64,000 bases of DNA from Ceratobasidium sp. AG-K. Its lineage: Eukaryota; Basidiomycota; Agaricomycetes; Cantharellales; Ceratobasidiaceae. The stretch is from positions 2,480,001 through 2,544,000 of the forward strand of contig JAWNGF010000006.1 in NCBI GenBank assembly GCA_037039685.1, read 5' to 3'. Shown one piece after another: positions 45,606 through 58,706 of the stretch. The notes beneath the pieces were generated by a model, which did no database searches, had not been told where the DNA came from, and worked only from the letters and a program-made list of their open reading frames with translations. The position numbers and the translations under genes were made by a program. How positions within the stretch are numbered: position 1 is the first letter of the stretch; every line of letters starts with the position of its first letter.

Positions 45606-48600
45606 CTAAATTGACCAATTGTGTATATCCAAACATAATTCACCCACTCCTTCGCGGTCTGCCCTGTCGCATACAACGAACATAGCTTCAAGTCCATGAC
45701 TCGGTGGCGCATCGACCTTGGCTCGCTCTTCGACCGCTTCCTTGCAGCGTGTCTCGAAATGCCTCAGAACTCTGTAGCCAGGTCGATGTACCATCGCACG
45801 GGTCGGGAAGCTCGGAGGTGCGTGACATTCGGGTGCTCTTCATACTCGTAGTACTCAATCATGACGGATAGAAGATTGCTGTCCAAAACCTCATGAAAAT
45901 TGCTGCAGCAGATAGCGTCGAATTTCGGGAGCCATAAATCTCCCAATCCCATCTCATCATGATTTTGGGGGAGACCGCTGTCTTTCGATGACGTTGTGAA
46001 TGGATTATCAAGCGATCATAACAAGGATTGAGCGACCGAGCTATGAGCTTCGGGGGTCCAGTCCTCGGCATTCAGCAACAATGCTTGACTTGCGAACCAC
46101 AAGAATGACGCCTGATATGGTGTCAAGGTTAGGTCCTCGCCTGTCGACTTAGTGGATTCCAATATTTGCTTCAGGAAAGCACGCTCCAAAACCGCCCGCA
46201 ATACGGCCTCGTCTACCAATGATCCACATTGCAAAGCGTAGATTATGAACAGAGTGTTTTCACTTGCGCGGAGCTATTGAGAGTAAAATGATGAACCAAC
46301 AATGGCACGAGATGATTGTTAGCTTGCAAAAACACGGAAGGCTTTATGATGGCCTTTATACGCGACAAGATAGGCGATGCCAAACTGGGGTAGTGATCTT
46401 GTTCCTCGGCAAACGACAGGGCGCTGAGGAGATTAGAGTAGACCCAGGCTAGGTGCTGGCCACAATCAAACGAGATCGGTATTTCGGACAATACGTCGTG
46501 ATAAGAGTAATGGGTCCACAGGTTAGAGCTAAGACACTTTTCAACCAATTCGACTTCAGTGATACTTAAGCTCCACTGATCCCCAGTTTTGTGGTCTAGC
46601 AAACTGAGGAGCCCAAAAAATAGCAGTGTTTGTTCCTGAGCGTACGACACAATTCTTGTAGTTAGCGCATCGTATTTCTTATTTGCTTTTTTATATGAGC
46701 GTCGTTATATTGTTTATCCTCCGCGCGATCAACTTTAGTAAGGTTGCTCCCAGTAGCAAGCGCGGCAACAGCAAGTCTAAGCGCAATACCGCGTCGATAT
46801 TCGATAGGTCGGTTACCTCGGTCTAGAAATTCGAGTAGCTCTAGTAATAGCTTCGGGGATTCTAAGGTATTGTAGAAGCAGGTTTTTGTGATTCCATCAT
46901 TAACGCAAGTATCGCACGAAATCGCAGGTCGACTTTTCCTGATGTCATATGCTGTACAAGTTGCGCGCTTTAGGCACTGTTTGCGATCTGATTCAACTTT
47001 AGTCCAGACTTCGATACTAGCTTCTACCGGGATGTTGTTGAGTTTATGTGCTGCAGTTCATATCAAGGTGTGGGCGGAGCCAGGCACGTTTCAAGACCCT
47101 ATAAATTTATCGACTCAGAACATTGCTTGGCCTGGCACTCAACTTATACTCGCCTGTTAGCTCCACCACCGCGCGGACCCAATAATCGAACGCCCAGTCT
47201 GAAGTTGCTATTCGATAAGCCAACTCACGATTGCCTTTCAGGATGAAGCGAGGCGAGTTTCAATCTTGTATCGACAAACCCTCGCCCGCAATAAATGCAA
47301 CCAAGAAACTACACGAACGAGAGTAGAGTGACGGCTCTTGAAGGTAAGTATCAACAAATGGTGGCATATTGTCAATGTCAGGATCGCCAAGCCCAGCAGT
47401 CCAAAAATGTAATGTCGAAAGGCCAGCTCCACAGCGCGCATTCCCAGTGGCAGGCGAGGCAATGATGGTTCCGCCCCTGCTATTGCCTGCAGCGCCAAGT
47501 CAACAGTCTTCGAACTCTCGCAGTTGACGATCATCCAGGCAATCATTGACTAGTTACGCCGTCCATAGGTGCCTCTCTCCTCGAGCTGCGATCGATCAGT
47601 CGAGATCACTGCGCGCATAGACTCTCGTATCGGGCCGTGTGTTAGTTGCTTTTTATTCCTGAATGTGGGTGGTGGGCTGTCAAATTGGGAACCCTTTGTG
47701 GCCTCGGGATCGGCGCCCCCAGAGTCTTGACTGGTCAAGCGGAGCCGGCGATTGACATTTTGCTTCGGATTCGCCCAAACCTGTGATATCCAAGCGAGAG
47801 AAGCGATTAGAGCTCCAAAAAGGCCCACAGTGTGACGGTTGCCCACGGCTGCGAGCCAGTAGGGGGAGATGAATCGTGCAAGGGCAGTTGTGTATGGGCA
47901 GAGCCGAAAGAATAATGGCAACGACACGGTAACGATGTAGAAGAGTGCGGCAAGGGAGGTGATTATAACCACAGGTAAAGTCACTCGGATATTGATATCC
48001 CATAGACACAGGGACAAACCAATTGCTAAGAGTACTATTACTACTTTAGCGACCGAGAGGGTAACACCTCGCAGACCAGCTTGACTCATAAAGTGCGGCG
48101 TGCATCAGTAAGGGTAGCACATACAGTATCTCCTTCATCTTCCAACGTTTCGATCCCATCCCACCGTTGCTGTCGCAATCGAGCTTGTCTCAGCATTGAC
48201 CCGACTCGTCCGGCCATGAACGAGTGGCACCACTCCTTTGCGAGGATGGCAATGAGTGAGACTGCAACGCTAAGCCCGAGTGAGAGGAACCAGAGTGTGT
48301 TGACGGCAACAGCAGATGACGAGGGCGGAAAGTCTTGTGTGTCAGAGACTGCAGTGTCCGATTCGTTGAACGGAGAGCCTTTGGCGATCACTGACAAGGT
48401 CTGGGATATTATCTTTAGAGTCCGAGCGGAAGTTTCAGAGTAATCCGGCTTCAAGCCCTTTGAGCTCTCAATCACGAATCTCTTCCAAATTGAATCTCCG
48501 TCGAAGCTTTGGGGTGCGCAGATTTGGTAATTCCTACGCAGTTGATATTGCCGAAAATAACGCAGCCTAGATGATTATCATTAGTGAATCAGACCGCGTA

Positions 48601-49008
48601 TTGCGGAGTACGGGCGTTGAATATACGAAACTATGCAATAACTTATACGATTAGACAGCCAAAAAGATTATCTAAAATACGCACCCAGGATTACATCTAG
48701 TGTCCTACGGCAGCATGAAAATTCAACCTCGGTCGGTACAGTTCGTTTGGTGTATTCAGCCAATGGCTAGCTTACTTATTCCATCCTTCGACGAGCTCCA
48801 TATCCATCCTATCGGTTTCCTCAACATATTTCTTCCATAATCGAGCTTTCGGGGCCATTTCAATGCCGCACCAGTCACTATCAACACCTGTCTCGCCAGG
48901 AGGCTACAATAATGATTAGGCTAGTGCGAAAGCATCAGTCAATGCCCCTACCCGGTACGGCATCCACACATTATCTAATTTCTCCTTGGGATTTTCGAGT
49001 GACGCCAC
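45606..49008 (-). pseudogene. DUF6535 membrane protein, copy 3 (old pseudogene)
   Basis: Homologous pieces run in order over the whole length: ASLENPKEKLDNVWMPYR, EMAPKARLWKKYVEETDRMD, LWFLSLGLSVAVSLIAILAK, the RQQRWDGIET region, LCLWDINIRVTLPVVIITSL, and the C-terminal domain in at least five broken frames ending LCLDIHNWSI. The start codon is GTG where copies 1 and 2 have ATG (49006-49008), and the micro-exon has shrunk to 4 nt (48627-48630). The C-terminal half contains several frameshifts and stops. It cannot make the full protein. Confidence 0.85.
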
Positions 49009-49358
49009 GTGTGTTCTATCTGATTTTGTCTCGGGATCGTGGTCGTGGTCGTGACATGAAGAGGTGAAGGACGCCAGGCTGTGCGGACTGCCCGTTATAT
49101 TTGCTGACCAAGCATGCTTCTATGAGCTCAACCCAGCCCGAGAATTGTAAACGCGAATGATAGCCATCCGGATCTCCAATTGAAGCCTGTAAGTTTTTAC
49201 GCTACAGGACCTTTGGAACGGCATCAAGGACGAGCACGGAAGGAGCGAATGATAGGGTACTGGCTCATGACACAAATAACCCCGAGGATCACGTAATTTC
49301 TCCGTCTTCCTTGATTAGCGCTTCAATCCGCCACCTCCATCTTCTTACCACCACCACA

Positions 49359-50710
49359 ATGGGTAAACTCAACATTGCCCACCACAAATCATACCACCCG
49401 TACCGGGCCGACAATATCGCCCGTGTCAAGAAAGATGAAGAAGAAGCCCGACTCAAAGAGGCGCTGGAAGACGGACGTGTGTCGCTTGCTGTACGTTCAC
49501 TCGTCACTTTATCTAGACTCAAAACTCATTTCGTTATCCGGGCAAAGTAGGACTCGGAAGCCCGACTATCTCTTCTCCGTGAACGAGCGAATGTGAATGT
49601 CAAACCCTCTAGGCGCGTGCAGGAGCGGGAGGAACAACGCATGCTCGAGGCCGGCAACCCACTTATCTCGACCAACGCCTCCGACTCGAGTCATTCGGTA
49701 TCGAAAGAAAAGGGCGAGGGTGGGGTGTTGACGCTCACAGCATCATCGGGGCATGTCAATTTTTTTGAGGAGTTAGAATTCAGTCATCAAAACACATTTG
49801 AGCATCGGGGACGAGCAAAGACCCGGGCAGAGAAGGATCGGGACCGGGAAAAGGAACTGGAGCGAGGCGTACCACTTATGCCGGATGCGAAGGACCGCAA
49901 CCCTTGGTACCTGGACAAGGGACTCAAGCACCCGAAGGACATGACGGATGAGGAAATTGGGTCTAAAGAGCGGGAAGCGGTGGAGAGCGAGAGAGAGAAA
50001 TGGGGAAAACGTTCCCGTGGGAACAAGTAAGTTCATTCACTCTGGCTCAGTATCGTGCTAACCATAACCCTAGGACCTCGTCCAAAGCTAGCCTGGACCC
50101 GTTGAAGGACATGAAGTCTCATCTCGCAGCACGATCTCAGGCCCTTTCTCGGTCTATGCCTCCACCACCACCTCTCCGCTCCAACTCGACCTCTTCAGGC
50201 CCCAAGGACGCGGTTTCAGAACGCGCCAGGCGAGAATCATCGGAAAGAGCTCGAGCTGAAGCTCTAATTACGAAACGTCGCGCAGAGATGGAGGCTTCCA
50301 ATGCGTCATCGGTTGGGGGCGATACACCATTTAGCGTACGAGATGGAGGGTATAGCGATGTATTCAACAAAAAAGAGACTAGGGAGGCGCACGCGTCATG
50401 GGGGAGGTACTCGGAGCGGAGGTGGGACGAGGACCGGGACGACAGGCGGGATGAGAGGTCTCGGGAGCGGAGGAGGGAAGAATCGAGAGAATCGCGTCGG
50501 GACCATAGGCGGAACGGGGACAGAGATAGGAATCGGGGTAGAGACGATGAGAATGAAAGCCGAAGAGAGTGGGAAAGGGGGGCAGTGACAGGCGACGAGA
50601 TATGTCAAGAGGGGAACGGAACAGGACAAGGGGGGTTGACGATGTACGGCGCCGCGCATAGTGTTTTTACGCTCGTGAGTTGGTCGCAGAGATTATTTAG
50701 GATTTACTAG
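49359..50710 (+). CDS. LENG1-like CIR_N-domain protein
   Basis: The ATG at 49359 begins MGKLNIAHHKSYHPYRADNI followed by ARVKKDEEEARLKEA. This is the CIR_N signature (conserved KSxHPxxxxNxxxVxxxE) shared by LENG1- and CWC25-type nuclear proteins. Introns at 49491-49550 and about 50029-50072 keep frame: SLA joins DSEARLSLLRERANV, and GNK joins TSSKASLDPLKDM. The middle has NPWYLDKGLKHPKDMTDEE, as in LENG1 relatives. The C-terminus is a long Arg/Glu/Asp/Ser-rich RS-like tail. In the present frame the end at 50710 reads unnaturally. A one-base shift in the G6 run near 50580 would give an arginine-rich end (DRRRDMSRGERNRTRG) stopping near 50667. A splicing-associated role is inferred from the family. 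Confidence 0.82.
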
Positions 50711-50956
50711 AAGGGCCGCAATTGCTATCGTATACCCATGTTCATTGAAATGAAAGTTCCGGCTCGGGTACCGTCCCCGAAAAATTTGAGCAAAGCAAAT
50801 AAGCTCGATTGGATAATTTACAACAAACAGCAGAATGCGTCAACAGAGGAATAAGGTATGGATTTATGGCCAGCAGACAAGCCCAGCAGCTGATATTAAT
50901 AGAAAATAGAAAAGGTGTAGGCCGGTCTACGTCCAACAGCCAATGAGAGAACACAC

Positions 50957-52310
50957 TTAGTAGCTTCCAGCCTTGATGTTCTTGTAGTTGTAGATCTTGC
51001 CAGCCTTGCCACCAGTGACCTTGAGGCCAGACCAGTCCCAGGTACCAGTGCACTTGGTACCGCAGTCGACAGCGACACGCTGAGCGCTGTCGGTCACAGC
51101 AATGGTGTTGGTGCCGAAGTTTATGCCCTAGGTTGCGGAGAATAGGTAAGTGGATAAACACCCACCGCTATTCGCATATACTCACAGACATGGTGACGCC
51201 GTTTCCAGGAGTACCGAGGGTGGCAGAGTAGCTCTGGTCAACAATAACACCGAATTTCTTGATGCCAGTCGCAGTGTTACCGCTGAAGTTGACGTTGGTG
51301 ACGGCAGCGTTGGTAGCATCGGCCTTGGTCTTGATGCGGAGCGCTTGGTCGTTGTTGACAATCTTGTTATTCAAGATCTGGACGTTGGTGACGGTAGCGC
51401 CAGTGGAGACTGAGCCGATGGAGATGCCGTGTCCGCCAGAGCAGGTGTTGCGCTGGAAGATGATGTTGGAGCCCTTGTTGAGCGCGAGGCAGTCGTCCTG
51501 GTTGTAGATGGTGCTGTCCTCGATGGTGAGGTCCGTGGTAGAGACGTCGAAACCATCGCTACAGAGAGAGGTGAGTTTCAGTCAGCAGAGGCGTGAAGTA
51601 CGAGCTTACGTGTTGTGGCCCGCAGCGGCGCCTCCGGACTTGCTGTTGGCAGCGTCACCAGCGGCTGAAACGGACCGGTTAATATAGTTATGCGTTCGGA
51701 TACAATTGCCCGCCACTCACAGTTGTCAATAGTCAACTTGGACATGACTAGCTTGGCAGGGTTGGAGATGCTGTAGGTGTGGGCAGGCGAGTTGAGCACC
51801 TTGACGTTGGTGTAGGTTCCGGACATCTTGATCTTCATCATGGGGTGGGGCTTGGTGACACCACCGTTTCCGCCCTGGCCGTCCCAGTAGGAAGCACCTT
51901 GGCCGTCGAAGGTATTGTCATTGCCATTGACTAGGAATTCGGTGAGCTCAAGTAAGCTGTCAGAAGTACTGAATAACTTACAAACGATGTTGGTGCCAGA
52001 GACTGAGAAGAGTGGCCCGGCCCAGTTCTTGACGCCAAACTTGACATTACCGTTCAGGTTTACGGTCGTGCCGGAGAGAAGCGAGAGCTCAAAGGTCTTG
52101 CCAGCGGGGACTGTGAAAGCATTGATGTTGACCTGATGCGCATATATTAGCTCACATTCGGCGTAGGGCCGAACAAAGTCTACTTACGGTGGTGCACTTG
52201 ACGGCAGCAGCAACATCCTCCAAGGAAGAAATGGTACCAGTGCATCGCTTTCCAGCAGGAGCGGCAGCGACCAATGCCGGGATGGCAGCAAGGGCAAAAG
52301 CAAAACGCAT
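50957..52310 (-). CDS. Secreted endo-polygalacturonase 2 (GH28)
   Basis: Signal peptide MRFAFALAAIPALVAAAPAG, ATG at 52308-52310. About seven introns, mostly at the same positions as in polygalacturonase 1 at 15241-16604. The active-site set is complete: GHNT|DGFDVSTTD, NQDDCLALNKG, CSGGHGISIGS, ALRIKTKADA. It ends TGTWDWSGLKVTGGKAGKIY then IKAGSY, with TAA at 50957-50959. Codon use looks more biased towards C/G endings than in copy 1, suggesting higher expression. The upstream region to about 52460 is pyrimidine-rich and likely the promoter and leader. The enzyme depolymerises homogalacturonan outside the cell. Confidence 0.94.
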
Positions 52311-55300
52311 CTTAGAGAGTAAGGAGCTGTTTGAAGTAGGTAGAGAGCGTGGTTGTTCCTGACAAGGATAGACAAAAGAATGAGACAAGGCAAGAATGGA
52401 AAGAGAAACTGTTTTTGGTTCTTGGTTAGCGTTCCCAAGAGTGTTTATATAGTGTGTGCCTGCGGCGAGTGTGTCTCGACCGTAGCCCTCGTGTAATTTG
52501 GTCCGGACCGCCAAATGAAATTGCTTCCAAAAATACGCGTCGCGAAGCCAAGCGCACACGTACGATCGAGTAATTGCCATCCAGTCACCAACGCGTCTCG
52601 TCCGTCAAGTGATTTGACTTGGCGACAGCCCTGATAAAGCCTAAAAGTATTTGCCAGCAACTCTCGCATGCCAAGTTTCAATCCCAGTTGTACCAGTGTT
52701 TGAACGCACGAGATTCAACCCAATGCAAAGCCGATGCCGCGAGCTTACCGGAGATACCGTACATAGTGGAACTCAACAAACTATACAGGGTTAAAGATGC
52801 CGAAATCATTGAACTTGCACGCCAAAAACGCTGGGGTAAGCATGCTATCGAAGCTATAGTTTCCAACGAAGCTATGGGGAAGCAACACATGACCTAAAAT
52901 AGGATTGCCTAATAACCGCGTGGATGGAATTGATCACCACCTCGATATTGAGTGTTTCATGATTCATGAACTAATCTATGGCAACGAATCGTCGATTGGG
53001 TCGGACTCCAGTTCAGGACCAATACAGGGCTATATTTAAACATTCACGAATCGGCACGTGTGGGGTTCCTCACTCTTCCTGGTTCCTGCGAGGCAGCTTA
53101 ATGAGTGTGTGATGTATAAGCAAAGGCTTTCGGGGATAAAAGACTATTTTTAAACCTAAATCATTCTGTTGCAACTATACCTATACGTAAAGGTACAACA
53201 TACATTAGTTCTCATAAATTTCTATAATAGGCTACAGCCCAAACGATTATACTATCAACCCGCAAAGATCCCGCGGCTGATACTTAGTTCACGCTCAGTT
53301 TCGGTCCCTACCTAAGACCCAAAGGCGCCCCGCCAGTATAAGAGGGTGCGAGCGCTTTTTTGGCGATTGCCGCTACACTTGACTCGGCACAAAGCAAGCT
53401 TAGCGATAGGGTTGGTCGTTATATGCTGGCTGCTTGCCATACAACTCAAGCAAGTCCGTCGGTTCTATTTTGGGCTCGTGAGTGCCGATTTGCTTGTGCG
53501 TGCTCGCTTAGGTATAGGAGCACCAATTGCACAGCCACTCGGGTGCTCCTGAGTGCTCCTTTACCCAAGCAAGCACGTATGAGCAAACCGGCGCTCGTTA
53601 GCGTCAGAGGATTTTGGTGACGAATAATTAAAGTGCGCGGCTGGTGGCTAAGTCATGTCTCAATGGGCTCGCCATTACTCGAGCACAAGTGACAACAACA
53701 GTATGTTCAATTTACCCACGGATAACCTTACCCATAAATTACTGCCCAACAACAGGCCACATGAACATGTTATTTTTCTCCTCTTGGAAGTCTGGTATCA
53801 ATTTCGCACCATGTCAGTGATACCAGCGGTTTGTAAACGGCCAAAGTCATACTAATGACTACACCGGGCCCGTCAGATTCAGCTCAGCGGCGGATAGCCG
53901 CTTGTTTAAATACTACAATACAAAGCCTAAAATAGTAGATAGGACAGGGCAGTGATTCGTTATCAACGCGGAACTCTGATTCCATAAGACACGACGCTAC
54001 CCATGGCCTGCGAGCGTAGGAAGAATAAATATACATGCAAGCTCGCTTGGCTTTCGCCGACCAACATACTTATTATCACTGAGGGTAGGTTCGAAGATTT
54101 ATCAAAAATATTGACGGAGGTATGAATCCTGATGTTTACAGCAAGGAGTTAGCCTTAACAAGTTGGCAGCCTTAGGATTGAAACGGGTTGCCTTACACAA
54201 GCCATGTATTTGTGACCACTATTCAAGGGGATCCTACGCCGAATATCCGAGACCATACAAGCTCCCTAGAAGTGAAGCAATAGCTCGTTGTAGCACCAAC
54301 GGCTGCGCCGCGGCCGGTATAACGGTGCCAGCTATAGGGGCACCCTGTGACTGTATGCGTAGTCTATATGGTCTATGAGGTCAACTCGGGCCAAGAACAC
54401 AACTCAATACACGTACCCCATTGCGAACCGCACCAACGGTGGCGTTTGGATCACTGCAGCACTTGCAGAAGCCATAATGTAGAAAACAACCTGTTGGATG
54501 GTTTGATAGCTGGCGATAGAATGCAAGGGCGATTAACTGTATGAGGAGAAAAGTGACGAGTTCCCAAGTGATTTATACCTGTCCTCCGAGCGGTTTTACC
54601 CAGAACACAACTTGGGATACTTCCTTGATGGGAACAGCCATTCAACCGACTCGTCGGAGTAGAAGCATGCGAATGTTTGCATATCGCCGAATCCAGCAAA
54701 ACTTCTGCCAGCAGGCTTCGATATCAAACATAAAACCATGGTTCTCGACAGACGCCACAAACCCCGCTTAGTCAAATTAATGTTTTGTGGAAACCAGGTG
54801 TATAGCAATCACCAAAAGAGTATCAGCCGTACCCCCGGCCATAGCCGCTCACATGATCAGGGAACATTGAAATGGCAATCCATAATTTAATTGACACACC
54901 CTCGACGCAACAGATTCGTGACTGGTAAGCGCCTAGCTCTTCCAGATCATCCTCGGACCGATGATACCCCATATGAAAGACATCTAAACCGAATCTTTGG
55001 GACATATTCAGGATTTGAAACACACCCAACCCCTGCTCGCCGCTACTGCGCTGATGCCACGGAATACTATCAGTATGCCTTGTGATTTGCGACACGTCTA
55101 GCTTAGCTATAACCATGAACTAGCTGTAATAGCTCAGCCATAGCTATTATAATGGCTAAGCCCTATAGACCTGCAGTCCCAACAGCACAGGGAAGGCCAC
55201 CTACTGAAGCCCATACTATCAGATCTCCGGCTAGTATGCACATACCAAACCCACCCAGTATTCCCTCGGCTGATTCGGCCAACCTACGACAACTTCGTCA

Positions 55301-56312
55301 GCCAGCTGATGAAACAGGATAATCCAGTGGGGCAGTGAATGGCAAGGTAGCCACAGGAGCACTCCAAATCAGAGTTCACTATCTTGCCACTGCTTTAGAC
55401 ATAGCATGCTGTTCACTTCCTTTGATCGTTTCCTCTTTTCACTGGCCATATGTGGGTGCTATCGAGAAACCAAAAACGTACCCCGCGTGGTCACTGCCTA
55501 TGCACTGACACAAGGTTTCACGACGACCAATATTCGAGGGGTAACCCCAAACAAGCACGAAGAATATCAAGCAGCGTGCCTCGATCAGAGTCACGGCCAG
55601 CTCTGGCGGAGATCGGAACCTCGTTGAAAGCTTTGACTCAGCACTGACGACTAATCAGAAGCACAAACAGCATGCCGGAGATAGTACGGGGATTGGCCAA
55701 TTGAAACAATTATTTAAATTAATAAGACCAAACCACGCATCAGCTCATAATCTGAACGTCAAGGCACCATGGAATGAACGGAGCTACGGCCTTTCGTCAA
55801 AGCTGGAGAGCTCCATCAATTACGCGGACAGCCTGACGAAAACCTGTAGGCGATCTCCAGACTATACGGTTTGATACGTCGTTTGCAAAAACGCACGGTG
55901 ACCCTATAACGGATGCTTACTTTAGGCTGCTTTACTTCTGGAATGTGAGCTCATGCAGCAGTAGTCACTACGTTTTACAATTGATGCAGACTATGATTAA
56001 CCCAGAATACTAACACCACTGACATCTCATAGACCACTGAAGACAAGACTTAGACACAAACAGGACGACGTTGGTCAAAGAAATCCGGCGAGCAGTATAT
56101 CCTATGTGACTGGAGTAGAGGACGCAACGGCGCTAGTATGACCAGCTGGACGCATATATTGCTCTTCGTCACTCGTGCTCTGATAAAGCAAACCTGCCGA
56201 GCGAGTAAAAAAAAATTACAAGTCATAACTCGGTTCAGAGCGCAGAACCAATTACATTAGGCAAATGTGCATGTAGAAAGGTCAGTCCATATGTTTGGCC
56301 ATCTTTGCCACA
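52311..56312. other. Gene-poor 4-kb stretch
   Basis: The first few hundred bases are the polygalacturonase 2 promoter. A plus-strand frame ending at 52897 (LYQCLNARDSTQCKADAASL then PEIPYIVELNKLYRVKD) looks coding but has no ATG; it could be an exon of an unknown small protein. The palindromic repeat copy B is at 53450-53621. Around 55170-55320 a short frame (MAKPYRPAVPTAQGRPPTEA) has a gag-like feel but no partner domains. Nothing else is supported. Confidence 0.45.
53450..53621 (-). repeat. Palindromic dispersed repeat, copy B
   Basis: Reverse-complement partner of 43051-43222, about 172 bp with few differences and the same hairpin arms. It is not part of the DUF6535 duplications, so the element is independently mobile or was copied separately. 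Confidence 0.75.
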
Positions 56313-56384
56313 TCCGATATGGTGTAGTGGCTAACATTATCGCCTCTCACGCGATAGCCCTGGGTTCGATTCCCAGTATCGGAG
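56313..56384 (+). tRNA. trnE-CUC: tRNA-Glu (CTC), copy 3
   Basis: Identical over 72 nt to the copies at 19039 and 32726 but on the plus strand. Same cloverleaf and CTC anticodon, no intron. Confidence 0.95.
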
Positions 56385-56392
56385 TTTTTTTT
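56385..56392 (+). terminator. Pol III terminator of tRNA-Glu copy 3
   Basis: Eight consecutive T residues immediately after the discriminator base. Confidence 0.8.
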
Positions 56393-56827
56393 GCATGCCG
56401 TTTTTGCGTTGCGCTTACGCTTCAACCACTCTCGACTGATGTATCCAGGATAAACAAATTTCTAAACGATTCCCTCCATGTCAACCTCAAAGGTTTTGCG
56501 TTGGTGGATCGACGTCTTTGTTGAGGATGTGACCTCGGATCACCCGAGGACTCGACCCTGGAAAATGAGATCTCAAAGACTCGAACCGTTTACTGCGAGG
56601 GTGATGGCAACGCACGCGTGATCAGTGCCGTAAGAGTGAATGGCACTGCAATACGAATACTTGATCCGACTTCACAGCGAGATCGGACAAAGGACACCCA
56701 TAGAGGATAACAAGGTATATCGGGTCGCATTCCCAACTAGATATTACTGTGGTACAATGACGGGACTAAAGACGCGCGAGCACAGGGTATGACAAAAAAA
56801 CAGGACAGTCAAAGGATCTGCGTGGAT
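56393..56827. other. Intergenic
   Basis: No gene seen between the tRNA and the 3' end of the CFEM-like gene. Confidence 0.5.
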
Positions 56828-57490
56828 TTAGAGAACGGCAGCCATGACAACTGCCAAGCCAAGTGCGCCTGCACCGGCCATGGCGCGGTTCGAGGCAGCA
56901 CCGTTAGCAGAGCCAGTCTTAGTGGAGCCAGAGGACGAGCCAGATCCTCCACTGGAGGAAGAAAGAGAGAAAGTGCCGATGTCGTGGCCGGCCGACTTGC
57001 AGCTGGCCGCAAAGGCTACGAGGAAGAGCGTGAGCGAAAGACAACCAATCGCAAGAGATAGACTTACCATTAACCGAGCTTTCCAACTGAGTCTTAACGC
57101 TTTGAATATCCACAGTGCCCGTGGGGTTTTTCTCGTAGTACTTGATACCACAGTTTCCGCAATCAAGCAGACCTTGCGCCATATCCTTGGTGCACATGCA
57201 TGTGAGGTCAGCACCACAGGCCTAGTTTCCAAATGTCAATAACTGGCAATTGTTGGAAAGATATCTAAAAACTTACAGTCATCTTCTCAACAGATGTGCA
57301 CGAAGCCTTGCACTCGGAGGGAATGTCGGGTATGAGGGAGCTCTGGCGCGCGAAGAGAGCGGCAGGAGTGGTGGCTTGGTTGGCCAACACACCGGAGACT
57401 TGGATGATCATCAGTCTTGGTCAATGATTGGGATGCGAATAACTCACCAGCGACGGCGACGAGGGTAGAAATGACAGTAAAGGCACGCAT
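56828..57490 (-). CDS. CFEM-like GPI-anchored cysteine-rich surface protein
   Basis: The signal peptide MRAFTVISTLVAVA is split by an intron and continues VSGVLANQATTPAALFARQS. The cysteine module reads IPSECKASCTSVEKMTACGA followed by DLTCMCTKDMAQGLLDCGNC, and after the next intron FAASCKSAGHD. That gives eight cysteines with an Asp before the CxC, as in CFEM domains. A Ser/Gly/Thr-rich linker and a hydrophobic C-terminus (AGAGALGLAVVMAAVL) after small residues give a GPI-attachment signal. CFEM proteins sit at the cell wall or plasma membrane and some bind heme; heme binding here is inference. Three introns, all GT-AG, with consistent phases; length about 150 residues is typical. Confidence 0.75.
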
Positions 57491-58706
57491 CGTAAAAGAG
57501 TGAAGCGAGTGCAAGTACAAGGCGAGGAGGGAGTCGAAAGTAATAGGGTTGTGAAGAATGGCAGGCCGGCTGCTGGACTATTAAAGCAAAGAAATTAAAT
57601 GGGTATGTCACGACCCTTGTTCTTGCGACTGTCAAAGTCAGGTCGAGGTCCGTCAATTGAAACGGTAGCCGACACTAAATGGGGCCTCTTTGCTTGGCAA
57701 TCTCGGGTGGCGGTGTTTGGCGCTTACCCCATGACGATCAGTGGCGGTTACACACGACAAAACGTAATTATTCAACAACCCTATTGGTTGATATAAGTTT
57801 GCGAAGCTACAAATGTGCCTCGGATGGCATTTATGGCTGTAATTTGAGCACGAGTACCTGAACCCCAATACGCCCATGCCGAGGAGGGTCCGGCGAACGT
57901 ATATTCACCGCGTGCCGATTCGTACGGCGAGTCTCGAAAAGGAGTAGTGGCAGGAACCTGACGGCCTAGATACCCGTGATGAGTCGATTGAAACCAATCT
58001 CACGATGAACGAACAGCCCACAACAGACCCGTAACCGAACAGAATTTGGCACTGGTACACGAGAAACGACCAACGAGGCGCACGACTGGTTCTAGTCGCG
58101 CACCTTTGCCAATACGTACACCCTAGAAGCCATGATGTCCGCCTCGTTCGGTCGTGAAAAAAATTGAGGCTACGATACTACATTGTCCTCGAACGCCGGT
58201 GGTGCCTTGGAGCCGAGTCGTCTTTGATTGATTCAATATGTTCGTACCTCGAGGCGCCCGCATCATATTTCCTTGGTGACCCAGTTATCTTGCTTGGCGT
58301 AAGCCACGGACGTAATCAGATATTCTCGCACACGTCGGGCCAGGACATCCGGGATAGCAATCTGGACAGAGCGCGTGTTGCAGGGTCACTAGTATTCAGC
58401 CAGCCAAGCTATGTCAACGTCAAGTCTAGTTCTTGGTTAAACTCTAATGTTCGGTAAGCCCGCATTGACCGAAACTCTGATCAATTGGCCAATCGCCTCT
58501 CGGATCGTTTCGGTCGGTTGAATAGTCGATATCGCGTCGAGGTATATCCTTGAGACAAATGTAGTTTGAACGCGAGGCGCGTTCGTCGCGTCTGAACAAA
58601 ACGGCGATCATCTTTCCTCGGAAGCGAGGGCCCGGTGGCGGTACCCCAAATAACGTCATCAACCCAAACAAGCTTTCCCCACACTCGGCTGCTGACCACC
58701 ACCGAC
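57491..58706. other. Divergent intergenic region of 1.2 kb
   Basis: Lies between the divergent CFEM-like and beta-galactosidase genes and should hold both promoters. A 97-codon plus-strand frame (58164-58457) has no motif and is not called. Confidence 0.5.

Larger units (their letters stand above)
44871..49260 (-). repeat. Segmental duplication unit 3
   Basis: Third head-to-tail unit and the most diverged. At 44871-44990 a remnant of the glutaredoxin promoter and first exon is recognisable (GATCAAAAA followed by GCCGAGGCGGAAAC, as upstream of the functional gene). No gene in the unit is intact, and 45143-45605 shows nothing. Confidence 0.7.

Noticed and set aside
52619..52897. Small gene upstream of polygalacturonase 2
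   Set aside because: Frame lacks ATG and homology; only noted as a possible exon.
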